Assembly (NCBI GenBank): GCA_030849805.1
Contig: JASANZ010001829.1
Span: 1-18,029 of the forward strand
DNA length: 18,029 bases
Source of the DNA: Sergeia podlipaevii
Taxonomy: Eukaryota; Euglenozoa; Kinetoplastea; Trypanosomatida; Trypanosomatidae
Reading direction: 5' to 3'
Part shown: positions 1-7,164 of the stretch, in pieces
Layout: each line of letters starts with the position of its first letter
Numbering within the stretch: the stretch's first letter is position 1
The notes under the pieces: generated by a model
The model's input: the letters and a program-made list of their open reading frames with translations, nothing else
The model's database searches: none
Told to the model about the DNA's origin: nothing
Position numbers and translations under genes: made by a program

Positions 1-556
1 CGGCACGGGCCAGTTCGCTGTGCAGTTGCTGAAGCATGTCTACGGGTGCACTGTCATTGGCACATGCTCGTCGCCGGAGAAGGTGGAGTACCTCAATTCA
101 ATTGGGTGCGACCATGTGATCAACTACAAGACCGAGGACATGCATCTGAAGTTGAAGGAGTACGCCCCCAAGGGTCTTGACGTTGTCTATGAGAGCGTTG
201 GTGGGGAGACATTTAACATGGCGGTGCGTCACATCGCAGTCCACGGCCGTATTGTGGTGATTGGCACCATGTCCACCTATCAGACGGGTGAGGATGCACC
301 TTGGAGCCACCCGCGGAAGGTACCCTTTGCCAACTACATGCTGGGTCACTCCGCCTCGATGCGTGGCTTCTTCCTGCCTCATTTTTGTTATGCGTATGAC
401 AAGTACATGGCTCAGCTGATGGACATGGCCAAGAAGGGCACTATCCACATGGGCGTGGACAAGACCCAATTCAAGGGCATTGAGAGCATCGCTGACGCGG
501 TGGATTACCTTTACACTGGTACGAGCTACGGCAAGGTGGTGGTTCAGATTCAGTGA
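1..556 (+). CDS. Prostaglandin reductase 3/ZADH2-like quinone oxidoreductase, copy 1 (5' truncated by window)
   Basis: This is the C-terminal 184 residues of a medium-chain dehydrogenase/reductase; the start lies before the window. The reading frame begins at base 2 inside the Gly-rich nucleotide-binding loop (GTGQFAVQ). It continues through the Rossmann-fold stretch with VIGTCSS and DVVYESVGGE and ends at TGA 554-556. The family uses NADPH to reduce activated double bonds of enones, including 15-keto-prostaglandins and quinones, in a zinc-independent way. The visible part matches residues 159-342 of the downstream copy with no indels. Bases 1-196 and 434-505 are almost identical to that copy, while 197-433 differ at roughly 39 percent of bases. 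The protein ends in VVVQIQ, so there is no SKL-type peroxisomal (glycosomal) signal. The family assignment is strong; the physiological substrate is unknown. Confidence 0.88.
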   Translation, partial: GTGQFAVQLLKHVYGCTVIGTCSSPEKVEYLNSIGCDHVINYKTEDMHLKLKEYAPKGLDVVYESVGGETFNMAVRHIAVHGRIVVIGTMSTYQTGEDAPWSHPRKVPFANYMLGHSASMRGFFLPHFCYAYDKYMAQLMDMAKKGTIHMGVDKTQFKGIESIADAVDYLYTGTSYGKVVVQIQ

Positions 557-726
557 GTGCTTTTCTACAGTTTTTCTTTCTTTCGAGAAGAAAAATATAC
601 CCGCTCTCTTTATATGTTACCTCGGGTAGGAGGGAAGTAGTGTGTATGTGCGGCTCATTCCAAATCTCTCATGAGCTGCTATCGTTTTTATTTATCTAAC
701 GTTTTTTTTTGTTTGTGTGTGACGCG

Positions 727-754
727 TTTTATTTCTTTTTTATTTCTTTTTCAG
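727..754 (+). promoter_or_regulatory. Orphan trans-splice-acceptor-like site
   Basis: A near-continuous pyrimidine tract ends in TTTTTCAG at 753-754, as good an acceptor as those before real genes here. No open frame of useful length follows before the next acceptor at 1493. It could position the poly(A) site of the first reductase, since polyadenylation is coupled to downstream polypyrimidine tracts in trypanosomatids. It could also mature a non-coding RNA. Confidence 0.4.
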
Positions 755-785
755 TGACGCAGATCTCCCACTTTGATATTGTTTT

Positions 786-806
786 AAAAGCAGTTCTTCT
801 GCTTTT
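786..806 (+). other. Perfect hairpin in 3' flank of first reductase
   Basis: An 8-bp perfect stem (AAAAGCAG with CTGCTTTT) closes on a 5-base TTCTT loop and is followed by further T residues. It lies about 30 bases after the orphan acceptor. The form recalls a terminator hairpin, but that mechanism is not expected for Pol II in this organism group, so its role is unknown. Confidence 0.4.
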
Positions 807-1415
807 TTTCATCTCTAATTTTGTTTGCCAGCGAGCACGTGTCGTGGGCATTTAAATATATATATGATTTTTTTTTTTTTCATTCTTTCTTTTGGATACT
901 GTGAGGGGAAATGATGGAGAGCTAACTTCTTTCCGGGATTTATGTTATGTTATGTTTTGTTTTGTTGTGTCTCTCTCTGTGTGTGTCTGTGTGTGTGGAG
1001 GGAGGAGAGTCCCTTTGCTAAGGAAATGTTGAGGCTCTCACTGTTGCTTAGAAGCGTGCCTTGAAAGGTGAAAGGAGAAGAGCATAAAAGAAAAGATGGC
1101 AATTGAGCACTCTCCACGCGCACACGCTGGGTACAAGGGAACGTTGAGGGAGGAACTCTCCACATGCGCTGTTTCTAACTGACAAGGAGGGGGAACGAGA
1201 GCGAAATGACAAACAAATGATTAAAAAATAAGCAGATAAAAAAAAACATACAAGAGTGTAATGGCATATTAGACGAGAGCAGGGTGCATTGCTTATACAC
1301 AAAAGGCATACACGAATATATGCACTTTTTACAGAGTCAAGCACTTTCGATGATTCATTTTTGTTGTTGTTCTTGTTGATGTTTGCTGGGGTATTTCTCG
1401 TATCATCTCGCTTAG

Positions 1416-1493
1416 TTTTTCTTTTTTTCTTTTTTTTCTTTCTTTTTCTCTTTTCTGCTTTGATTTTTCGCATATTAAAACGGCACGATTCAG
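1416..1493 (+). promoter_or_regulatory. Predicted spliced-leader acceptor of second reductase
   Basis: A long T/C tract at about 1416-1469 is followed by the first AG at 1492-1493. The remaining leader, 1494-1614, has no ATG before the one at 1615, which fits trans-splicing here. Confidence 0.6.
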
Positions 1494-1614
1494 CGATATA
1501 CGCTTGATATATATAAAGAAAAATACATTTTATTTCATCCCCTCATCATTCTTCAAAGCAAACATCAATATTATCAATATTAAAGCACGAAAGAAAACAA
1601 AGAGCGAAAAAAGA

Positions 1615-2643
1615 ATGTCTGACTCTACCATCAGCAACTTCAGGAAGCTTGTTGTCACTACCATGACCAAGGACTTCCGCAAGGCTACACAGATCATAAA
1701 TGCCAGTCTCCCCGCGGAGCCGCAGCCCGCTGAGGTATACGTGAAGGTTGCGTACGTTGGCATCAACGCAAGTGACATCAACTTCACAAATGGCGGCTAT
1801 TTTGCTAACGCGACACCGCCATTTGACTGTGGCTTCGAGGGTATTGGCACGATTGTGCAGGTGGGTAGCGATGTGGCGAAACTCAAGGTCGGCGATGTGG
1901 TGGCATTCAACATGCACGGCGCGTTCGCAGAGTATGTATCACTTCCGGTCGCGCAGTGCGTGCCTATGCCTGAGCTGAAGCCAGAGTACCTTACGCTGAT
2001 CGTCAGTGGCCTCACCGCTGCGATCGCGCTCGGGGAGGTGGGACTGCCCAAGAAGGGCGAGGTTGCACTGGTAACGGCTGCCGCTGGCGGCACGGGCCAG
2101 TTCGCTGTGCAGTTGCTGAAGCATGTCTACGGGTGCACTGTCATTGGCACATGCTCGGCGCCGGATAAGGTGGAGTACCTCAATTCAATTGGGTGCGACC
2201 ATGTGATCAACTACAAGACCGAGGACATGCATCTGAAGTTGAAGGAGTACGCCCCCAAGGGTCTTGACGTTGTCTATGAGAGCATCGGCGGCGAGATTTT
2301 CAACACCGCTGTTCACCACATTGCCGTACATGGCCGCGTCATCATCATTGGAGCAATCTCCTCCTATAAGTCTGGTGAGGTGGCGCCATGGCACGACCCC
2401 AAACATGCGACTATCTATACCCACCTTCTTGTGCGCTCCGCCTCTTTGCGTGGCTTTTTCCTGCCCCAGTTCCAGAGTGAGGGGAGAAAGTATGCCATGC
2501 AGCTGCTTGAGCTCGCCACGAAGGGCACTATCCACATGGGCGTGGACAAGACCCAATTCAAGGGCATTGAGAGCGTCGCTGACGCGGTGGATCATCTGCA
2601 TCACGGGACGAGTTTCGGCAAGGTGGTGGTTCAGATCCAATAA
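1615..2643 (+). CDS. Prostaglandin reductase 3/ZADH2-like quinone oxidoreductase, copy 2
   Basis: This complete 342-residue protein belongs to the zinc-free quinone oxidoreductase branch of medium-chain reductases and resembles animal PTGR3 (ZADH2). It begins MSDSTISNF at the first ATG after the predicted splice acceptor; the open frame extends upstream only through non-ATG codons. Residues 1-125 form the GroES-like domain, with VGINASDIN and PFDCGFEGIG. Then come VSGLTAAIAL, the nucleotide loop AAAGGTGQ at about 155-162, and VYESIGGE. No structural or catalytic zinc ligand cluster is evident. The family reduces enones or quinones with NADPH. The C-terminus VVVQIQ is not a PTS1. It is the downstream member of a tandem pair and shares near-identical blocks with copy 1. 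The match to the family is along the full length; the substrate is not known. Confidence 0.92.
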   Translation: MSDSTISNFRKLVVTTMTKDFRKATQIINASLPAEPQPAEVYVKVAYVGINASDINFTNGGYFANATPPFDCGFEGIGTIVQVGSDVAKLKVGDVVAFNMHGAFAEYVSLPVAQCVPMPELKPEYLTLIVSGLTAAIALGEVGLPKKGEVALVTAAAGGTGQFAVQLLKHVYGCTVIGTCSAPDKVEYLNSIGCDHVINYKTEDMHLKLKEYAPKGLDVVYESIGGEIFNTAVHHIAVHGRVIIIGAISSYKSGEVAPWHDPKHATIYTHLLVRSASLRGFFLPQFQSEGRKYAMQLLELATKGTIHMGVDKTQFKGIESVADAVDHLHHGTSFGKVVVQIQ

Positions 2644-2892
2644 AAAAAATTAAGAAGAAACAGAAAAGAAAAAAAAACGTATTACACATTGATTCGCACC
2701 CGTTCTACATTGTGGAACAAAAAACAGCAATTGATCATTGCATTAAAAAAAAACTATTATTACAACTATTATTATCACTTTTTTTTTTGTTGCCCCACAC
2801 TCTCCCAAAATAAACGAGAATTTTGACTTTTCTAAATAGCAAGATACAGTCATACACATTTTGTTTCTCTTTCAACATGTAGAAAACAATAC

Positions 2893-2944
2893 AGTTGCTG
2901 TTCTCGTGGAGTTTGGCAACTTTATATATGCACAGCATATATAA
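2893..2944 (+). other. Twin adjacent hairpins in 3' flank of second reductase
   Basis: Stem 1 pairs AGTTGC (2893-2898) with GCAACT (2916-2921). Stem 2 starts on the next base and pairs ten bases at 2922-2931 with 2935-2944 around a 3-base ACA loop. The two perfect inverted repeats abut without a spare base, so they could stack as one RNA element. The function is unknown. Confidence 0.45.
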
Positions 2945-3282
2945 TATTATTATTTATCGTTCGCACTTCTTCAGATACAGAAATAAGCATCTACACAACA
3001 GCTCATTATAAGTATTGATGAAACACGCGAATCCAGGTGAACACTTGGTTTATTATTACTAATACAACTACTATTTTATTATTTTGTTGAAAAAAAGAAC
3101 AATCATGTGATAGCATGGCTGATGATCCATATCATTTCTTACGTTATTCCCTAAAAAAAAAGAAAACAAAAAAAACCGTACAGCGTGAAAGCGGATTACA
3201 CACCAATGAAGCACTATTACTGCAGGTCCTCCTGCATCTCATATATTCCTGGCATATTCGCTGTGTAAGTAACCTTCCTGAA

Positions 3283-3368
3283 TGTCATTCATCTTATCAC
3301 TATCCTCTACCTCTACTCTTCTCTTGGCTATCGCTTCTTTTTATGTGTTATCTCTGCCCACCCTCTAG
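3283..3368 (+). promoter_or_regulatory. Predicted spliced-leader acceptor of histone H4
   Basis: A pyrimidine-rich stretch ends in CCCTCTAG at 3367-3368. The resulting leader of 57 bases has no ATG before the H4 start. Confidence 0.65.
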
Positions 3369-3425
3369 CATCCAAGCCTTCAGCTACCTACACACTCAAC
3401 CACCACCTACACACAGCTCACGACA

Positions 3426-3617
3426 ATGGCCAAGGGTAAGAGGTCCGTCGACGCCAAGGGTTCCCAGAAGCGCCAGAAGAAGGCGACGACCCGCGACAAC
3501 ATCCGCGGCATCACTCGTGGTGCCATCCGCCGCCTCGCCCGCCGTGGTGGCGTGAAGCGCATCTCCTCCGAGATCTACGAGGAGGTCCGCCGCGTGCTCA
3601 AGTCCTTCGTTGAGGAN
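3426..3617 (+). CDS. Histone H4, 3'-truncated at an ambiguous base
   Basis: The first 63 residues are clear histone H4 of the trypanosomatid type. They run from a Lys-rich N-terminal tail (MAKGKRS, then KGSQKRQKK), through [19 protein letters not shown] and [13 protein letters not shown], to VLKSFVE. H4 packages DNA in the nucleosome core with H3. The normal protein is about 100 residues. Here codon 64 reads GAN, with an undetermined base at 3617, and everything after it fails to resemble H4 in any frame. The last part of helix 2, loop 2, helix 3 and the C-terminal tail are absent. The open frame runs on to 3857 as Pro/Ser/Cys-rich and then hydrophobic low-complexity sequence typical of translated 3' UTR. 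The abrupt loss at an N suggests an assembly join within a multi-copy H4 family; a real truncated pseudogene is the alternative. Confidence 0.9.
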
Positions 3618-4110
3618 CGCTTTGCTCAGGAGCCAGCCACACGGCGCCATTTGTTTTGCCGCCGTTGTTGTTGCTCCATGCACGCGGGCTCTCCCGCGCC
3701 ACTGGGTGTGTCTGCCTCAGTGCCCACTCCCTCCATCCCCCCCTCTCCTCCTCTCCCTCTTCTTATGCTTATGATCACTTGCCAACCTTCTGTGCGTCCT
3801 TTTCTTTTTCTTCTTTATTGGTTTTATTTCTTTTTTTTTGTGTGTGTTTTGTTTTGAATTTTAGGTTGGGGTGGGCGTGGAGTTATATTTAGCTGTAGTT
3901 TTTTTTTCTTGCTCTTTCTTTTATTTTTTTGTATTACGTTAAGGTTTTTAGGGCATCATAGTGCGGAGGCTTTCCTTGGAGTTTTTGGTATAGTATTATT
4001 CACGATTTTTCACTTTTGGTGTTTGAAAGGTCGCTCTTGATGTACGTCAGTGGATTTCATATACAATTATCGTTTGACCCATTGTTGTCGTTTGCAATCG
4101 GAGAGCAGTT
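3618..4110. other. Spacer between broken H4 and ALG7
   Basis: This is probably H4 3' UTR followed by the ALG7 leader. It has a long C/T tract from about 3719 to 3860 ending in TTTTAG at 3863-3864. A G-rich patch follows at once, then a T-rich tract to the acceptor at 3942-3943. An upstream ORF beginning at 4040 is listed separately. No stable gene is visible. Confidence 0.65.
3899..3943 (+). promoter_or_regulatory. Predicted spliced-leader acceptor of ALG7
   Basis: A T-rich tract ends at TTAAG, with AG at 3942-3943. Alternative acceptors are AG 3863-3864 upstream and CAG at 4048-4050 downstream. Which one is used decides whether the upstream ATG at 4040 is in the mRNA. Confidence 0.5.
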
Positions 4111-4138
4111 ATGTCGGATATGGTGTTTCAGCATTTAG
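4040..4138 (+). other. Upstream ORF overlapping the ALG7 start
   Basis: An ATG at 4040 opens a 32-codon frame ending with TAG at 4136-4138, 25 bases past the ALG7 ATG and in a different frame. It is the only ATG between a predicted acceptor and a main start in this window. Scanning ribosomes that used it would bypass the ALG7 start. Trans-splicing at 4050 would remove its ATG. Confidence 0.4.
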
Positions 4139-5469
4139 AGGTGTCTTTACACGCCATTTCACTCGGCATTTCGCGTCACGTGGTGGGGCTTAGTATTATT
4201 GTTTTTGCTAGCGTGGCTGCTTTCTTCCTTGCGCTGCATTATATTCCTCAAGCGGCACAAGTGCTGCTGAAGCGTGACGTGTATGGAATCGACATTAATA
4301 AAACTACTCCGGAGGAGCGAAAATTGCTGGCAGAAAAGCGGAGGGCTGGAAGCTTGAGTGAAAAGGATCTTAAGAAACATGCAGTTCCGGAGTCCCTTGG
4401 CATAGTCGTTGGGGCTGTCTATCTTTCCATCGTGACTGCACTTATCCTCCTTTTGGGTGTTGACATCGCTGAGATTTCTGGGCCCCTCATGACAATAACC
4501 GTTATGCTACTGCTCGGATTTGTTGATGATATGCTTGATGTGCGCTGGCGGCACAAAATTGTTCTTTCTGCGATGGGTGCGCTTCCGTTAGTGATGACAT
4601 ACGATGGTAGTCTTTCTGTGCTCGTACCGCCTGCAGTGCTGCGGCGCATTGGGTATTCCCCTGGCGCTTTTGACAGTCACATCGGAGGTATAAACGGTGG
4701 TGATGATGGTAGTGGTGGTGGTGGTGGTGCTTGGGGTATGATGGGGCTATCTGGGCGGTTGCGAGAGCATTCTGTTTTCAGTCAGAAGGATGGGTACGTT
4801 CTTCTGTATCTTGGTCCGTTGTATCTTGTCTATCTCGCAATGCTTTGCATCTTCTGCACGAATAGCATCAACATTCTTGCCGGCATAAACGGTGTGGAGG
4901 TTGGCCAGAGCATCATCATCGCTATCGCCTCGGTGATCTATAACTTGCTGCAGCTCCGCCTCGAGTATGTACTGAGTGAAGAGTATCAGAAGAATAGTCC
5001 TGGACTCTCTCCGAGTCACCAAATCCGCGCTCTTACACTTCTGGGACCCTTTATTGGGGTTAGTGCAGCCTTATGGTGCTTCAATCGCTATCCCGCCAAG
5101 GTGTTTGTGGGGGACAGCTACACCTACTTTGCTGGCACAGTACTTGCCGTGGCGGCTATCACGGGAGTGTATAGTAAGACTCTGCTTCTATTCTTCGCCC
5201 CACAGGTCCTAAACTTTATCATTTCACTGCCACAGCTCTTCAATATCGTGCACTGCCCCCGACACCGTGTGCCGACGTGGGATCCCAAGCGCAATGTGCT
5301 CACCAATAGTCACAACTACACCGTACTGAATCTTATCTTATTTTTCTTAGGAGACATGTCTGAAAAGGCTCTCACTCACTGCATTCTTGCCTTTCAGGCG
5401 GTGACATGTATCATGGGCTTCTTTATTCGCTACCTGATCGCATCATGGATGTACGATGTCGTTCAATGA
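4111..5469 (+). CDS. ALG7: UDP-GlcNAc:dolichyl-phosphate GlcNAc-1-phosphate transferase
   Basis: This 452-residue multi-pass membrane protein transfers GlcNAc-1-phosphate from UDP-GlcNAc to dolichyl phosphate in the ER. It is the first step of N-glycan precursor synthesis and the target of tunicamycin. The diagnostic motifs occur in order. An N-terminal membrane helix covers about 26-46, and GFVDDMLDVRWRHK with its acidic pair covers 136-149. NSINILAGINGVEVGQ is at 251-266, VFVGDSYTYFAG from 331 with the conserved Asp at 335, and the loop CPRHRVP at 382-388. Many hydrophobic segments between these fit about ten transmembrane helices. A Gly/Asp/Ser-rich insert at about 192-209 is not part of the conserved core and helps make the protein longer than the human enzyme (about 408). 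All catalytic motifs are present, so it should be active. The Leishmania homologue is known as NAGT. Confidence 0.95.
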   Translation: MSDMVFQHLEVSLHAISLGISRHVVGLSIIVFASVAAFFLALHYIPQAAQVLLKRDVYGIDINKTTPEERKLLAEKRRAGSLSEKDLKKHAVPESLGIVVGAVYLSIVTALILLLGVDIAEISGPLMTITVMLLLGFVDDMLDVRWRHKIVLSAMGALPLVMTYDGSLSVLVPPAVLRRIGYSPGAFDSHIGGINGGDDGSGGGGGAWGMMGLSGRLREHSVFSQKDGYVLLYLGPLYLVYLAMLCIFCTNSINILAGINGVEVGQSIIIAIASVIYNLLQLRLEYVLSEEYQKNSPGLSPSHQIRALTLLGPFIGVSAALWCFNRYPAKVFVGDSYTYFAGTVLAVAAITGVYSKTLLLFFAPQVLNFIISLPQLFNIVHCPRHRVPTWDPKRNVLTNSHNYTVLNLILFFLGDMSEKALTHCILAFQAVTCIMGFFIRYLIASWMYDVVQ

Positions 5470-6167
5470 TGACTTTTTTTTCCTTTTCCGTTTTGCTTTG
5501 TTTCGTTTGTTGCAGTTGTTGCTGTCACTTTCGTTCTCACTTTTTTTTTTTTCAAAAATGGGGAATGAACAGTGGAAAACACCCACGAGTCTACAGTCGA
5601 AATGGGTGGAATTAGAGATGAAGCGAACGCTGAATGTCTTTATCGAAGTATAAAAATATACATTTACTTAGTTGCAGGAGTGCCATTGTTGCTGTTTTAT
5701 CGCGCCTGTCTTTTTTTCTTCTTTCGATTTTTTTTTCTTTTTTGAATGAATGAATGGATCAAAGAGGAACGCAAAAGAGAAAGGACAATCGTCATCATTT
5801 TTTTTCTATTAATCCCTTTCTATCTCTTCTTCTTTTCCAACATTTTTTTTAAACACTGTAATCGGTACTGATGCAAGTATATATATTTGTGTGGGGATAA
5901 CAGAAAAAAGAAGAAGATATAGAACAGACTCACAAAGCGTAAGATCTCTTTTCTTTTTTTTTGGGGGGAGGGGGAGTTTGGCGTGCGTGTAGTGCTAGTT
6001 CGTGAAAAGAAGAATACATTTATTGATATAGATAAATAGATATATCTGCTGCTGCGCTGCAGTTCATAGATACAGGCATACTTTTTCTCTCTCATATATA
6101 TATATACATATTAGTAGTAAACTACACTACTTATCTTTTAGGTGCATAAAGAAACAAATTGAGCAAA
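5470..6167. other. Spacer between ALG7 and PSF2
   Basis: I see no gene here. The stretch holds T-runs, a TGAA triple repeat near 5743-5756, a G-rich patch (GGGGGGAGGGGGAG) near 5962-5975, and TA-rich repeats near 6093-6108. The acceptor region of the next gene lies at its end. Confidence 0.65.
6081..6141 (+). promoter_or_regulatory. Predicted spliced-leader acceptor of PSF2
   Basis: The tract CTTTTTCTCTCTC at 6081-6093 is followed by AG at 6113-6114 and then by TCTTTTAG ending at 6141. Either leaves no ATG before 6168. Confidence 0.5.
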
Positions 6168-7097
6168 ATGTCAAACAATTCTGGCGATACTGGTGGCACC
6201 AGCGCTGCCGCCACTTCTCTCGCCGACACACGCACCTTCAATGACTATCACCTCTCCAGTTTCATGGCAATGGAGGAAATGGTGACCATTGTGCCTCGCT
6301 TCTCGATGGAGCGCGTTCCATGTATCAGCGGCACCTATGGCCCATTTAGTACCAACTACCCAGTTGAGGTGCCCCTGTGGCTTGCACTGCATCTGCGGCA
6401 AACTGGCACATGCACGATCACCTTACCCGACTTTCTCCAGATTCCGTATCTGCTCGATATCGTGGAACGTGAAAAGGAAAATGGTAGCAACTTATCACCT
6501 CTCCCATTTTACTTCTTTGAGGTCGCCAAGAAAATGTGCGAGCTACGTGGCGATGATGTGCCTAGCGTAGCGGAGGTGATACGTCTCGTGCAGGAGGTGA
6601 AGTCCCTTCGACAGCGCAAGCTCCAAGGCAGTATGGCGGTGTTTGCACCGGAGAACTCCCCGATGTTCATTCCAGGTATCAAGCTTACCAGCATTGCGTG
6701 TAATGAGCTACACTTCTTGCGTTGTAGCTTTTCCATTGTCCTTCAGCAAGCGTGTGAAATGGATTATCGACGGCAGCAACTGCTGCGAATGCCTGCGGTG
6801 GCAGCGGCGGCGGCAGGTATCACCCCGTACTCTACCCCTGCTCGCACCTCCGCAGCTACAGCAGCCACGACGACGATGACGACAGCTTCTTCGGAGATGA
6901 GTGGGGCAGGGCCGTCCCCTTCACAAACGCTGGGAACTCTGAGCGCGGTGTCGGATGGCAGCGTCAGTGGCGTCGATGCTGCTGCTCTCAGCAGTCAGAC
7001 AACAGCTACGACAGCAACGACTCTAGATGGGGCCCCGATGCCGCAGCCGCTGGTGCAGCCTCCTGTGAAGAAACGCCGCACACTGAGACAGACGTAA
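6168..7097 (+). CDS. PSF2: GINS complex subunit Psf2
   Basis: This 309-residue protein matches the Psf2 subunit of the GINS tetramer. GINS joins Mcm2-7 and Cdc45 in the replicative CMG helicase in the nucleus. The diagnostic stretch begins at about residue 32 with FMAMEEMVTIVPRF. It continues with ISGTYGPF, then PVEVPLWLALHLR, a segment like that where other Psf2 proteins turn from the B- to the A-domain. Helices with LPFYFFEVAKKM and the region up to about 205 complete the core, which is close to the usual Psf2 length. Residues from about 210 on are an Ala/Thr/Ser-rich low-complexity tail ending in PVKKRRTLRQT, a possible nuclear localisation signal. The ATG at 6168 is the first one after the predicted splice acceptor; upstream in-frame codons include no ATG. 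The assignment rests on these remembered motifs and is fairly firm. Confidence 0.87.
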   Translation: MSNNSGDTGGTSAAATSLADTRTFNDYHLSSFMAMEEMVTIVPRFSMERVPCISGTYGPFSTNYPVEVPLWLALHLRQTGTCTITLPDFLQIPYLLDIVEREKENGSNLSPLPFYFFEVAKKMCELRGDDVPSVAEVIRLVQEVKSLRQRKLQGSMAVFAPENSPMFIPGIKLTSIACNELHFLRCSFSIVLQQACEMDYRRQQLLRMPAVAAAAAGITPYSTPARTSAATAATTTMTTASSEMSGAGPSPSQTLGTLSAVSDGSVSGVDAAALSSQTTATTATTLDGAPMPQPLVQPPVKKRRTLRQT

Positions 7098-7145
7098 ACC
7101 AGTTTTGGAAAAGGAAGGAATAAGACTCGCAGAGCTTCTCTCCCC

Positions 7146-7164
7146 GTGTGTGTGTGTGTGTGTG
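7146..7164. repeat. (GT)n microsatellite
   Basis: There are about nine and a half uninterrupted GT units shortly after the PSF2 stop, followed by CATACTCAAAGAG. Confidence 0.9.

Larger units (their letters stand above)
557..1614. other. Spacer between the tandem reductase genes
   Basis: I see no convincing gene in this stretch. It is T-rich, with a strong polypyrimidine-CAG acceptor-like site at 727-754, a perfect 8-bp hairpin at 786-806, and TTATG/TTTTG short repeats around 940-966. A purine-rich stretch lies near 1176-1257, and the presumed acceptor region of the second reductase is at 1416-1493. A reverse-strand open frame at 1048-1473 is mostly Lys/Arg homopolymer and is the complement of pyrimidine tracts. 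This spacer is not similar to the sequence after the second copy, so only parts of the coding regions, not the flanks, are shared. Confidence 0.7.
2644..3425. other. Spacer between second reductase and histone H4
   Basis: I see no gene here. Immediately after the stop the + strand is A-rich rather than T-rich, unlike most spacers in the window. It contains ACTATTATTA-type short repeats near 2752-2778, two abutting hairpins at 2893-2944, and the pyrimidine-rich H4 acceptor region at 3283-3368. An open frame from 3115 that overlaps H4 in another frame has no recognisable protein character. Confidence 0.7.

Noticed and set aside
1048..1473. Minus-strand 141-residue open frame with a Lys/Arg-rich start
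   Set aside because: It is the complement of the pyrimidine tract before the second reductase, its composition is homopolymer-driven, and it runs against all genes around it.
1504..1614. A 37-residue N-terminal extension of the second reductase
   Set aside because: The frame is open, but the upstream codon is TTG, not ATG, and the stretch is AT-rich leader sequence just after the predicted splice acceptor. The family's N-terminus fits the ATG at 1615.
3015..3122. Possible C/D-box snoRNA (TTGATGA near 3015, CTGA near 3119)
   Set aside because: The C-box lacks the purine at its first position, the ends show no closing stem, and the spacing is at the upper limit. Such short motifs occur by chance.
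3115..3555. A 146-residue open frame overlapping histone H4 in another frame
   Set aside because: It covers the pyrimidine-rich splice region and then reads the H4 gene out of frame; no protein character is seen.
5962..5975. G-quadruplex in the ALG7-PSF2 spacer
   Set aside because: There are only two long G-runs in close sequence; four separate runs of three or more are not clearly present.
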